64,000 nt of DNA from Raphanus sativus (lineage: Eukaryota > Streptophyta > Magnoliopsida > Brassicales > Brassicaceae). Below the pieces are notes generated by a model that saw nothing but the letters and a program-made list of their open reading frames with translations, was not told the origin of the DNA and did no database searches. The stretch covers positions 14,384,001-14,448,000 of the forward strand of contig NC_079517.1 of NCBI RefSeq assembly GCF_000801105.2, written 5' to 3'. Numbering within the stretch: position 1 is the first letter of the stretch; every line of letters starts with the position of its first letter. Below, in pieces: positions 10,644 through 21,870 of the stretch. Both the position numbers and the translations under genes were made by a program.

Positions 10644-13600
10644 TCAATACTATTAAAACAGAAGGCCCTTTTTTTAGGTGCCCTCCTGTTTCAACAATAT
10701 TTACCATTTTTTGCCACTGATTTAATTTAATCATATGCTTTTTTATTTAATGCTTTTGTTTTCTTAAAGAATTTCTGCTTTAATTTGTTAGAAAAATATT
10801 TAGCGTATTTTGGTTATCTTAAATCTCTCCCACTCTCCCTCAATCTAGACAACTACACGAGAGAATTATTTTTGACGAGAACAGTTGTAAGTTAATTGGG
10901 CAGATCGTGAAATGGAGTTCCTGCGGCAACGATGCTTACTCAGTGTCTTTCCAGTATTCAAGCAACGAAAAAGATGTGAACCAGCGTTTGTTTTAATTGA
11001 CTGAAAAGAGTCAAAATAGTGAGTCAAATAAACATGCTGCTTCAGATCATAGACGATGTCTTTAAGCCAAAATCCAATCAAATATCATGATGGCTACTCT
11101 GCAAGTCTCAGTATCCTTTGTTTTTGTAAAATTTAATGATTCTAATTTTGTTAACGACCTTTCTTTTTTAGAGTTTAGTTAATCCCTGTACATGATTTGA
11201 TGGTGAAATTGTTTTGTTTTTGTTTACCAAAGGAGAAAATTTCAGTCACAAATGATGAAGCAAAGGATCCCAACTCCAGAAAGATGATAATTCAACAGTA
11301 TATACCTAAAAAAAGGTTTGTGCGTATTCAACAAACAATAAAAAGCTTTTTCTTTGATTAAATTACTTTGATTAAATTACTTTAATTATATTTAATAGTA
11401 TAGATTTCGTGTTAAAAAGAATAGTCGAAATATATTCTTGGGATATATTGTATTTTGTTAAGAAGATATTATATAAAATGATTTTGTAAATCAATAACAG
11501 AAACTGTTTTAGTTTCGTGGTCTACAAATTTATTTCAAGCAATAAACTTAACATAAACTAATCTAATTTTAAAAACACCGGAGATATTAAATTATATATT
11601 TACTAAACTATATATATTTGAGGCGAGAATTTAGCATCAAAATTTTAAACTGATTCGTTTAATTCCAAATTGATTTTCTTTACATATTTATATCAAATTT
11701 ATAAAAGATAATATGGCATATTTTTTTGAATTGTCCTTTTGTAACAAAATTTTTTAAACAAAATACCTTCCATAAATTTTCTGTAACCTATTATGCTCTT
11801 CTATCCTCCTGTTATTAACTTCAGTCACACAAATCTTGAATCAAGCAAAATCGTGAAAAATGTCTCAAACAACATGCAACAAGCAGTTTTGAAAGACAGT
11901 TCACTGCTATTTTTGGAGAATCATTGGAATTAATCATTGGAATTAATCCTAGCTGATGCTCATGTAAGTTTTAGTTTCGATTTTTTTATAATTCTAAACT
12001 TTTTTGATATGCTGTCGATTATTTACTAAACAATTTCACAATTAAATTTATTTTTGAAGGGAACAAAAATCAATGCTTCATGTAAGAAGACTTACATGGT
12101 TGAGTTGATCATGAAGGTTCAGTTGGAGTTTGGCGAAACATTGATAATTTTTCTCTAAATCCAGCCTCTGGTTTGTTCAGATCAACAAATCATACCTACA
12201 AAAATGTCTTTTGTCTAAAACATTACCATCACAGATTCTATTTCCGCAATGAAGATATGTTTCTTAATCTGGTGGATTTAAACCATACAAAGTGGAACAC
12301 TTAAATCTTTCTTTCTGATTGGTATCTGTTTTTAATAGTATAGATATATTTTGCTTTAGTATTTTCAATAGTATAGACACTAATCATAATCCATTTGTTT
12401 TCAGATGTAATAAGCCAAGTCATAGATTTGGCTGACCTTGAAACGATTCAATGTACCGGAGGCAAAAACGAAAAGAAGCTTGAGATTACACGTAGGGACA
12501 TTTCGTCAGTTTATAAGTTAATTATGTTCGACTGATATTTTTTTTTTCATTTGTGAGTACATATACGTATATTTTTAATCATATACTGATATTTTAAATG
12601 TCTTTATATATAAAGTGATCAAAGGAAAGCTAGCTTGCTGCATATGGGGAAAGTTTGCAGATAATTTTCACATATCTTGCCAAGAAACAGAAGAGGGCAT
12701 AGTAGTATGTCTTCTACGATTTCTAAATTGTAAGAATTGGCCGATAGAGAGGTATGATTTTCTAAAGTATACCTTAATTCTAATAATTAATGTGTTTACG
12801 ATTAGTAATTTACCTTTTATAAAGGACAAAGTTTTGATCTCTCATATTGCTCCTTTACATTTTCAATTCTGAAATTAAAGAAGCATATGAGCTTAAATAA
12901 ACGTACTTTTCTAACTTTAAATCACAAAATATATTTTTATACTACTAACTTGGTTTTTTATATTAAAACAATGACAATAGGTATACTAATCAATATAATC
13001 AAATCAGGATCTCTTTTATGGATTTGCCCTTAATTTTTTTTGGCATACTATTTTTTGTGCCATCAGTTTGCTTTAAAAACTAAAAATCAAGGATAAAAAA
13101 AAAACCATAGCTACCTAATAACATGCCTATAGTTATATTTATCTCCCCTAATTATATACTAACTAATTCAACTAATATTAGTCGGAACCTACATTAAAAA
13201 TACAACAACTAAATATATAATTTACCCCATCCACGATTAGATTAGGCATCAACCAAATGAAAGAACGTGCATATATAATTTATAAATGCCAATGCACCCA
13301 CAAAATAGAAAAACCTCAAAATATACCAACAATACATTATACAAAATATATTCTATTTCTAACAAAATTAAAATATTATTAATAAATGGTTGATGACAAA
13401 ATTTAAAAACCTAATTTCTTTACTAAAAGTTATACACAGATTTTAAAAACATAATTAAAAACTAAAATAAAAAGTAGAAGTTATCTATTTGTTCAACCAG
13501 TAGTTCACGTAACTGTGTTCCAAATCTTAGTGATTTTTGACTTTTAAAATATTATTTTTTACAAAACTCAAACCGGATTTATCTTGAATCACCGAGTTTA

Positions 13601-13959
13601 TCGGTTCAATCTTGGATCCGAGTCGGGTTTCAAAATACTGAATATTAGAATTTAATTTTCGGATCGATTCCGGGTCAGGTTTTTTAATGAATAGTCTTGA
13701 CAAATTATTTTTGGTAACTACTAAAAAATATAATATTTTGTAAACTTTAGAAATAAAGTTTAAAATAATTTTTGAAATGCATATGTCATAAGTGTATAGT
13801 TATGCATTTGACATATTTAATATAGTCACCAAAATTATATTAAATTAAATTAATATTAATTACAAATATAATTATAAAAGCATAAAATTAAAAATTAAAT
13901 TTCTCAAAAAAATTAAAACAAAAATATACCCGCCCTTTTAAGGGCGGGTCAGAATCTAG
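10644..13959 (+). mobile_element. 3.3-kb Helitron carrying an RPA1-like pseudogene
   Basis: The 5' end is TCAATACTATTAAAACAGAA after A. The 3' end is a perfect GC hairpin (CCCGCCCTTTTAAGGGCGGG), then TCAGAATCTAG followed by T. Both ends fit the Helitron rules. The interior holds a decayed gene of the replication protein A large-subunit type, described separately. No Rep/helicase protein is seen, so it would depend on an autonomous relative. The same 5' and 3' termini occur in smaller copies at 15526-15773 and on the minus strand at 21405. Confidence 0.75.
11090..12760 (+). pseudogene. RPA1-like (replication protein A 70 kDa, OB-fold) pseudogene
   Basis: Disconnected exon-like pieces read as the plant RPA1-related family often carried by Helitrons. 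Near 12060 is EGTKINASCKKTYMVEL. Around 12150-12240 is sequence corresponding to an SLNPASGLFRSTNHTYKM-like stretch, shifted between frames. At 12404-12530 is DVISQVIDLADLETIQCTGG, continuing NEKKLEI. At about 12632-12755 is CCIWGKFADNF and VVCLLRF. The order is that of an OB-fold DNA-binding subunit. Frameshifts and stops rule out one intact protein. RPA1 proteins bind single-stranded DNA; this copy is probably dead. Confidence 0.65.
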
Positions 13960-14604
13960 TTTTATACTTATGTCTCTAGTCAACTCCTATATTTAAGACC
14001 CTTGATCGGATATCAACACTTATCTAGTTAATTTCTTTAAGTTATCTACAAAATTCTTAATTATTTGTACAATTTAATCTTAAATTATTGTTAAAATTTT
14101 TTCAGTCTCTTGGTTTCAATGAAGTGAATCCTTATAATGTAGATAGAATCATCAACTATATAATTATTTATTTAATACTTCTTACAATTTTAATACCATA
14201 ATAAATCAGTGTTAAAATATATTTATTCTGTAAAATTTCATGTGATTTTGTTGGATTGGATTATAACAAAATTGAGAAAAACACACAAAAATAAAGATAT
14301 AAATAGACTTCAATGCACTTCGAGGACTAACAAAACTAAACTCCAGTAAAAAAAAAACAAAACTAAACTCCAGTCTTGACAGTGACAACCTTTAAAGTAC
14401 TCTCCTTTTTAGTTTAGAGATCTCTCACACTTTTTCTTTTCTTTTCCAGACGTCTTTACTCTCTTTTGTTCCTGAGATTCCTAGTTTTTTTGTTTCACAC
14501 ACTTAAATTATTCACTAATTAAACCCATCATTCTCTATTTATAGTTTCTCGCGTTCTGATAGTCAAAACCATTAACAAAGAGATTACTAAGAAGAGAGAC
14601 AACC
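13960..14604 (+). promoter_or_regulatory. NRAMP1 upstream region and 5' UTR
   Basis: The sequence between the Helitron and the NRAMP1 start codon. A TATA-like CTATTTATAG lies at 14535-14544, about 62 bp before the ATG, and a pyrimidine-rich stretch lies at about 14390-14480. If the TATA-like box is used, the 5' UTR is only about 30 bp; a start further upstream in the pyrimidine-rich part is also possible. The Helitron end is only 645 bp upstream of the ATG, so the promoter is short or includes transposon sequence. Confidence 0.4.
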
Positions 14605-17600
14605 ATGGCAGCTTCAGCATCTGAATGTCCTCAGTTCATTTCGAGTAACGGTGGCACCAGAAGCTTCTCCACCGCTCCACTTATCGATAACTCTGACCCT
14701 AATCAGATTATTGTCCCTGAGGTTTGGTTTTTTTTTTTTAATTATACAGAGGTATCAATGCCCCCACAGAATTGGTCCAGACTAGTCACGTGTTACCATA
14801 TGTTGGTCTTCTGTCCCTGGCGATGCCGAAATGTAAATTTCCCAGTGGCCGGGATTCGAACCCAGGTGGCGGAACTCACAGATGTGAATCATTTACCAAC
14901 TGAGCTAGAAGCCCCGGTTAAAATTAATAATAATAGCTCCCTTGAATGTAATGATGTCCATAATCACAGCTCAATCACCAAGTACCTGGTCTTGAAAACA
15001 CGGTTTTTGTTTTTCAAATCTTTCACAAAACTCACATGTGTTGTTGTAATATTACTATTTAACCGAACTAAGTCAGTTCCAGTGCACAGTTTCCGAGTCA
15101 AGAAATAGCTGTTAGAGTCAACAACATATGAGACTCCAAATTTTAGCAAAAAAAAAAACAACATATGAGACATGAACACACAAGGAGAGGATCTTGATTT
15201 GTATATATTTAAAGAGTTTGTTTTAAAAAATCAATTCCTTTCTTTTTAAATATATTTGCAGAAGAAGAGCTGGAAGAATTTCTTTGCTTACTTAGGCCCT
15301 GGCTTTCTTGTTTCAATCGCATATATCGACCCTGGAAACTGTAAGATCATAGAGCAGATTCACTTTGCTATATCATTTTAAGTATAACTATATCATTTTA
15401 AGTATACCCTGGCAGGTATATGTTTTGTTTTACATTTAAAAAAATAATTTTAATATATGTATTTTAGTTATATTTATGTTTTTTATTGTATAGTATTTCT
15501 TTTAATGATTAATAAGATGTTTTAATCAATACTATTAAATTTGGAACATGTCCAATTGATATTAGTTGAGTTCAATTTAAAATATACCCGTTTTGATAAA
15601 AAACAGGAACATGACCTATTGATATATATGCGATCCAACTATTTTAATACAATTATTAAAATCTTTTATTAATAATTTTAAAAAATATTATATAATGAAA
15701 AACACAAATTTTAAATTTATAAAAATATAAGACAGAAAATATACCCGCCCTTTAAAGACGGATCAAAATCTAGTCAATACTATTAAAATAAGAACATGAC
15801 CTATTGATATAAGTGTGGTCCAACTATTTTAACACAATTATTAAAATCTCTTATTAATTTTTTAAGAGAAATATTATGCAAAGAAAAACACAAATACAAC
15901 TAAAAACACAAATATAAATATATTTTTTTTAAATGTAAAAGAAAAAATATATCCGCACTTAAAATATCTGGTATATTTTTTGTTTCTGAGAGGGCGAGTA
16001 TATTCTGTTTTATAATATATTTTATAGAAATTTAATTTTAATTTTATATTTGTGTCTTTATTTATAATTATATTTGTGTTTTTTGTAAGCATATTTGTGT
16101 TTTCTTATTATATTTGTGTAAAAGCTTTTAAAAAGAAAAATTATTACTAAAAAAAAGTCTTCAAGATTTCAAAAATTATATATGGTCGTTTTTGTTAAGT
16201 AACAAATCGAAGAGAAAAAAATGATTCTTGGAATGTTCGTATCTTGCACCATTTGCATGTTTATTTAATTTTAGCTTTTGTTTGATTAAATAAAATATAT
16301 GGAAGCAGTTACAAAAGTGGAAAAGCCGATTATTGGGGGAAGTTAAAGATGGTTATATCCACAATATCAATATATATATATCAATATAGTTATATTTAAA
16401 ATGTATGTATTATTGAAATTTTAAATTGGACATAATTTACTATCAATTGAACATGTTGAAGAATTAATAGAATAGATTATAGATGATCAATAATTTTTTT
16501 TTTTTTTGCAGTTGAGACTGATCTGCAATCCGGAGCACAATACAAGTATGAGGTATACGTATTGTGCCGGTTTTGAGTCGGGTTATTATAACTAATTTAG
16601 TAAATATTTTAAATAACTTCTTTTAAGTTTATGTATTATATGCTAATGTTTTACTTCTCTATGTCCAAAGACAGCCTGCTCCCTCATAGTTTCGATTTTT
16701 TGATAAAAATATTGATTTCTTTATAATAAACAGTTACTTTGGATCATATTGGTGGCTTCTTGTGCTGCTTTGGTGATTCAATCTCTGGCTGCAAATCTTG
16801 GTGTTGTCACAGGTTAACACTCTTTCGAGTCACTCTTTGGTTTTAAGTTCCAAACTTTTTGTTGGTTTTAAGTTCTATAAATTAAGTTTGCTTAATTTGG
16901 CTTATATGGTCACAGGAAAACATTTAGCTGAGCATTGTAGAGCTGAATACTCCAAAGTTCCAAACTTTTTGTTATGGGTTGTTGCTGAAATTGCAGTAGT
17001 CGCTTGTGACATCCCTGAAGGCACCAACTTTCTTTACTCTTTACTTCATTTCTCTAATAGAATATCTCTGCAAGTGCTAATTGCCATCACTGGTCTCATT
17101 TTATAGTAATCGGAACAGCTTTTGCTCTGAATATGCTCTTCCACATACCGGTTTGGATTGGTGTTCTCCTGACTGGCTTAAGTACACTGATGCTTCTAGC
17201 ACTTCAGCAATATGGGGTACGCCTTTTGAGTATCATATTTATTTCACGGTGCTATGTGTATGTTCAACCCTGATGAGATGATTGTTTACAGGTGAGAAAG
17301 CTAGAGTTCTTGATTGCATTTCTAGTGTTCACGATTGCTATATGCTTCTTTGTTGAGCTCCACTATTCGAAGCCAGACCCAAGAGAAGTCCTGCATGGTC
17401 TCTTTGTTCCACAACTCAAAGGAAATGGAGCAACTGGTCTTGCAATCTCTTTGCTTGGGGCAATGGTTATGCCGTAAGCTCACTTTCTTTCTCTTCACCC
17501 ATCTTCATAAAAACTTTTATTTATGCCACCGTCTATTTTCCACAGGCACAACCTCTTCCTCCACTCTGCTTTGGTTCTCTCAAGAAAGATCCCACGTTCA

Positions 17601-18674
17601 GCTACTGGCATCAAGGAGGCTTGTAGGTTCTATTTGATAGAAAGCGGATTGGCTCTAACGGTGGCCTTTCTTATAAATGTCTCTGTGATATCAGTAAGTG
17701 GTGCTGTTTGTAACGCTTCGGACTTAAGCCCTGAGGACCGAGCTAAATGCGAGGATTTGGACTTAAACAAAGCCTCGTTTCTGCTACGGGTAAGTTGCTT
17801 GCTTGCCACGGCTTTTGTTTCTGTCAGAACATTTGATGTTTATTTTGTTTCCTCTGTTTTGAAACAGAATGTTGTAGGTAAATGGAGCTCAAAGCTATTC
17901 GCCATAGCACTTCTTGCTTCCGGGCAGAGCTCAACAATAACAGGAACTTACGCTGGACAATACGTAATGCAAGGGTTTCTTGACCTAAGACTCGAGCCAT
18001 GGCTCAGAAACTTCCTAACAAGATGCTTGGCTATCATACCTAGTCTAGTCGTTGCTCTCATTGGTGGTTCAGCTGGAGCCGGAAAGTTAATCATCATTGC
18101 CTCGGTAACACAACTATTCCCATCTCTACTCATAAACTATATGACTTACTACCACATATCAAATCATTGACTGAACAAAACTTTAAACAGATGATCTTAT
18201 CCTTTGAGCTACCGTTTGCGTTAGTTCCTCTTCTCAAATTCACTAGCTGCAAAATCAAGATGGGTTCATACGTAAACCCAATGGCGGTATGTAAGCTATC
18301 AACACACATTTTCACTAAACTCTCATCTCCCTTGAACTTGATATGTTACTTATTTTTTCTAACAGGTTTCAGCTTTGACTTGGGTAATTGGTGGTTTAAT
18401 CATGGGAATAAACATATATTATCTAGTAAGCAGTTTCATTAAACTTCTTATCCATAGTCACATGAAGCTTGGCCTTGTCATCTTTTGTGGAATTCTTGGG
18501 TTCTCAGGCATTGCTATCTACTTAGCGTCCATAGCTTATCTTGTCTTCCGGAGAAACAGAAAAGCCACTTCTCTTCTTGCATCAACAAACTCACAAACTG
18601 AGGAGACACTTCCAAGACAAGATATTGTCGATATGCAGTTGCATGGCAAAGTGTCTACGTCCGATGTTGATTGA
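14605..18674 (+). CDS. NRAMP1: NRAMP-family divalent metal transporter, NRAMP1 type
   Basis: Eleven coding exons fit: 14605-14721, 15262-15340, 16512-16552, 16734-16812, 16916-17020, 17107-17216, 17292-17473, 17546-17789, 17868-18104, 18191-18286 and 18366-18674. Together they encode 532 residues, the length I recall for Arabidopsis NRAMP1. NRAMP proteins are proton-coupled importers of Mn2+, Fe2+ and related ions, with about 12 membrane helices. Hallmarks are DPGN at residues 62-65, MPH at 237-239 and the transport signature [18 protein letters not shown] from about 338. All are intact, so the gene looks functional. NRAMP1 in Arabidopsis is the root high-affinity Mn importer. NRAMP6 is a close paralogue and the alternative. 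Intron 1 holds a SINE, intron 2 Helitrons, and intron 5 uses a GC donor. Confidence 0.93.
14729..14918 (-). mobile_element. tRNA-derived SINE in NRAMP1 intron 1, antisense
   Basis: On the minus strand it starts GGGGCTTCTAGCTCAGTTGG (A box) and has the B box GGGTTCGAATCCC, then a body of about 110 bp and an A-tail seen as plus-strand T's at 14729-14739. A second copy of the same family lies at 41938-42128 on the plus strand, matching along its whole length. Open translation runs through it from exon 1, but this is read-through of the intron. Confidence 0.88.
15526..15773 (+). mobile_element. 248-bp non-autonomous Helitron in NRAMP1 intron 2
   Basis: The start is TCAATACTATTAAATTTGG after A. 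The end is CCCGCCCTTTAAAGACGGAT hairpin sequence followed by CAAAATCTAG and T. It is inside the long second intron of NRAMP1. Confidence 0.7.
15774..15965 (+). mobile_element. Second, 3'-damaged Helitron directly abutting the first
   Basis: TCAATACTATTAAAATAAGA begins at the base after the CTAG of the preceding Helitron, and about 190 bp continue with the same content. It breaks off near ATATCCGC at 15950-15957, without a usable CTAG end. The following 15965-16130 sequence resembles the same family in inverted orientation. Confidence 0.5.
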
Positions 18675-19153
18675 GTTGTATATCAATCATCATAAAACAT
18701 TGGTTTCCATTAAAACTGGTTATGAACCAACTCCACAAAGACCTTTTGCTTGTACTCATGAAGTGGCTTGTCAATGTTGTCATTTTCTTTTTTTTCTTCT
18801 TAATCATGTTCTCTTACGTTTATGTAAGAAATAACGTTATTGTAACATCGGATAATAAGATCACTGATTCCACTAAAGCTACATGAGTAACATATTAGAT
18901 GTATATATGCTTCAAGTTTAAAAAATAACTTGGTCAAACTAGTATGTATTTCTTTAGATTTATGTGGGTACGAACAGAATCTAAAATACAAATGTCATAA
19001 ACTCTCCATACACAACACAAACCAGGCGACGTCATATCTCAAACTAGTTCAATAACAAAGAAAAGAGAAACAAAGGGTCTAAGCAGAAAGAATCTATCTA
19101 AAAATGGGTTTTGCTCACAGTGCCCTACTAAGTACAAACTCCAATTCAAGACT
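18675..19153. other. NRAMP1 3' flank
   Basis: This probably includes the NRAMP1 3' UTR. No independent coding frame is credible. Confidence 0.4.
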
Positions 19154-19330
19154 CTCTATCTTCATCAGCGTCTATCTCAGTCTCACGTAAGCTTGTGCTT
19201 CTCACTTTATCAGCATCAACCTCTTCTGCTTCATCCTCCGTATCCTCTGTTTCTCTCTATGATACGAGCCTGTGTCTGTGTTCGAGATATCATAACCGGA
19301 GCTGTGACTTAACCAAGTCAGGACAGAGAA
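19154..19330 (-). pseudogene. Fragment of the C-terminal end of an unrecognised acidic protein
   Basis: Minus-strand sequence reads SSGYDISNTDTGSYH and, after a one-base shift, an acidic tail beginning ETEDTEDEAEEVDADKV and ending DEDRES followed by TGA (complement of 19152-19154). Codon-like composition over about 170 bp and a clean stop suggest a real gene end, but the frameshift and the lack of upstream exons suggest a relic. The family was not recognised. Confidence 0.35.
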
Positions 19331-19809
19331 TTAATAATTAGCTAAGCCTCCTTTAACCTTAGTCTCTCTAATCAAAACTATACTAAAAGCAGGCTTCTTG
19401 CTATGTCCAGCTAGGACAGGAAATTTGACCAATAGGATTACAGCTCCTCATCCACGTCATTTACTGAGACATTTCATTTGGGCTTTTTGTTTGGTATGTA
19501 AATTGGGCCGTTTTGTTTGTCGGACAGTATGGTGAGCCCATTTTGTGAATGGTGTCGATGTGTTTTTGCCACTGTCTCCTCTCTTTGCTTTCGTAACCCT
19601 AGTTAGGGATGATTTTGTTTTCAAATTTTTCAAAAAAAGTTTTCAAATTTCAATAGTCAGGGATGATTTTGTTTTGTGGGTTGAATCAAAGTGTTAGTTT
19701 TGTGTTCATTCTCATTCGAAACTACTGGAACAGCGAATATATGCGTTGGTCTTTTTTTTTGTTTATGTTTCTTAAAGTCAAAGCTTTGTTGTTTATGTAT
19801 TGTGATAGG

Positions 19810-21251
19810 ATGGAGAATGAGCCTAATGACTTAGCTAGCGACAACGTAGCCGAGGTTGACGTGAGCGATAGATACATTGACGTAGAAGACCTCGAGAGAC
19901 GTATGTGGAAGGATCATGTACGCCTCAAAAGAATCAAAGAACGTACCAACAAAACCCGTTCCCAAACGCAGAGGAAGAAGATGTCTCGAGCTCAAGACGG
20001 TACAGTCAAGCATATGATGAAGCTAATGGAAGTTTGCAAAGTCCGCGGGTTCGTGGACGGCATCATACCCGAAAAGGGGGAAGCCGGTGAGCGGCTACTC
20101 TAACAATGTAAGAGCCTGGTGGAAGGAGAAGGTGAAGTTCGACAAGAACGGACCAGCTGCGATTGCTAAGTACGTAGAGGAGTGTTTAGACTTGCAGTTT
20201 GTTCTGCAGGATCTTCACAATGCTACGTACTTTGGGGTCTTTATTGTCTTCTTTGATGCAGCTTTGTGATTTTCCGCAGAGGAAGTATCCGTTGGAGAGA
20301 GTGACTCCTCCTCCTTGGTGGCCGACAGGGAGAAGAGTGGTGGGTGAAGCTTGGTCTGGGCAAAACCCAGAGTCCCCCTCCTTACAGGAAGCCGCATGAT
20401 CTCAAGATGTGGAAAGTTGGATTTTTGACGGCTGTGATTGACCATTTGTTGCCTCATGTTGCGAAGATTAAGAGGCATGTTCGCCAGTCTAAGTGTTTGC
20501 AGGACAAGATGACGGCTAAGGAGAGCGCAGTTTTGAACCAAGAGGAGTGTCTTATTCAGCAGCTTAGTAGTGACAATGGAGCATCTAATGTAACCGAGCA
20601 CACCGGAGTGGTGATACTAACAAAACTGTGGTGAACAGTGACAATGATGTTGATGGGACAGAGGAGGCTTCGGATTCATTAACAGCCAACTCGCAGCCAG
20701 TAAGAGCAAGATAAAGCAGAAACACAGGAGAAGGAAAAGACCAAGAAGCAGATCAGAAGCTGAACAGAGAAATGTTATACCTGACATGAAGAAGGTGTTT
20801 TGGAACCAAACATAGCCTTAGGACCAGAGGAGAACGGTCTGGTGTTGGTGGTTCCAGAGTTTGATAGCAACTGTACTTATCTTCTCCCTGTTAGTGGACA
20901 AGCTATGATGCCTATAGAGGAACGGTTTACGGACCAAACCCTAACCAGGAGTTGCAGTCTGGGTCAAGTTAAAACTTCTATAATCCCTCTGCAGTGTTTG
21001 TGAATAATCAGGAAGAAGATCTTATAGAAATGAACCCATCTCACAACAACGGGTTTGAGGCCTCAGTAGAAGTACTTCAACCCCATGGTTTACACGAAAA
21101 TGAAGAAAGAGATTTGTCTACTCAGTTTCAGAGTGACAGTAACATTCTGTCTCCATTTATCAATGACTTGGCGTTTGATAGTAGCAGATTTTACTCTGGG
21201 TTTCATTCCTATTGTACATTTGATGATGACTTCTCATGGTTTCGAGCATAG
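19810..21251 (+). pseudogene. EIL3: EIN3-like transcription factor pseudogene, EIL3/SLIM1 type
   Basis: Near full-length but broken. In order, in changing frames: [68 protein letters not shown]..., PPPWWPTG, a [17 protein letters not shown] stretch, [23 protein letters not shown], and the tail FDDDFSWFRA before TAG. These are the EIN3/EIL DNA-binding domain and a C-terminus of EIL3 (SLIM1) type. EIL3 is the sulfur-deficiency regulator. At least four frameshifts (near 20090, 20270, 20400 and 20640) and deletions, for example between KERTNK and [12 protein letters not shown], prevent a product. The ATG follows TTGTGATAG, which looks like a 3' splice site, so this is a genomic copy rather than a processed one. 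Confidence 0.85.
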
Positions 21252-21404
21252 TTTCTTGACGTTTTTGTTGGGAGGTTAATGGTAAGTGTATGTTGTCACA
21301 CACCACACCATCTTAGTTTATAATCTTTTGGTATTGTCTTAGTTTTTTTTTTTGCAAGTTATGTTGCAGGTTCAAAAAAACATGGCAATAGTCTTAAATA
21401 ACTA

Positions 21405-21500
21405 CTAGATTCTGACCCGCCCTTCAGAAGGCGGGTATATTTTTTGTTGAAAAATTAATTTTATGTCATGAATATTTTTATCCTTGATAAATTATATTTT
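21405..21500 (-). mobile_element. Helitron 3' end, minus strand
   Basis: Plus strand CTAGATTCTGACCCGCCCTT followed by CAGAAGGCGGGTATATTTTT is the reverse complement of the 3' end family seen at 13959: a hairpin of GCCTTCTGAAGGGC type, TCAGAATCTAG and then T. The 5' end was not located; only the terminal part is certain. Confidence 0.5.
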
Positions 21501-21837
21501 GTTAAGAATTTTATGAAATCTATCTAAAATTATTGTATGAATTATTTTTGTTATTTTAAATATGACCAAAATTTTGAAGATTCCAAATAATTCTGACCCG
21601 TATTATGATTTTTGTTTATTAACCTGCTGTTAAACTTGTGAATTATTTCACAGTGATTTTATTTTTAGTATTTTAATTTAAATAAAAAGTTTAATATTTT
21701 TAAACTATTGTTTTTTGTCCTAGACCCGTTATGTATTGATAAAATCTGTTTTGTGTATTTTAAAAAGTTTATATGATTTTTTATTTTAAATGAAACTATT
21801 TTTTAAAAATATTTGAGAACATTCGGGTCTTCAGAAT

Positions 21838-21870
21838 CTAGATTCTGATCCGCCCTTTCAAAAGACTTAT
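21838..21870 (-). mobile_element. Second minus-strand Helitron 3' end
   Basis: Plus strand CTAGATTCTGATCCGCCCTT followed by TCAAAAG is another degenerate copy of the same 3' end, 433 bp after the previous one. The hairpin is only half present, so it is probably truncated. Confidence 0.35.

Noticed and set aside
14605..15108. A 167-codon open frame starting at the NRAMP1 ATG
   Set aside because: Only the first 39 codons are exon 1. The rest reads through the intron and an antisense SINE; family proteins continue with exon 2 at 15262.
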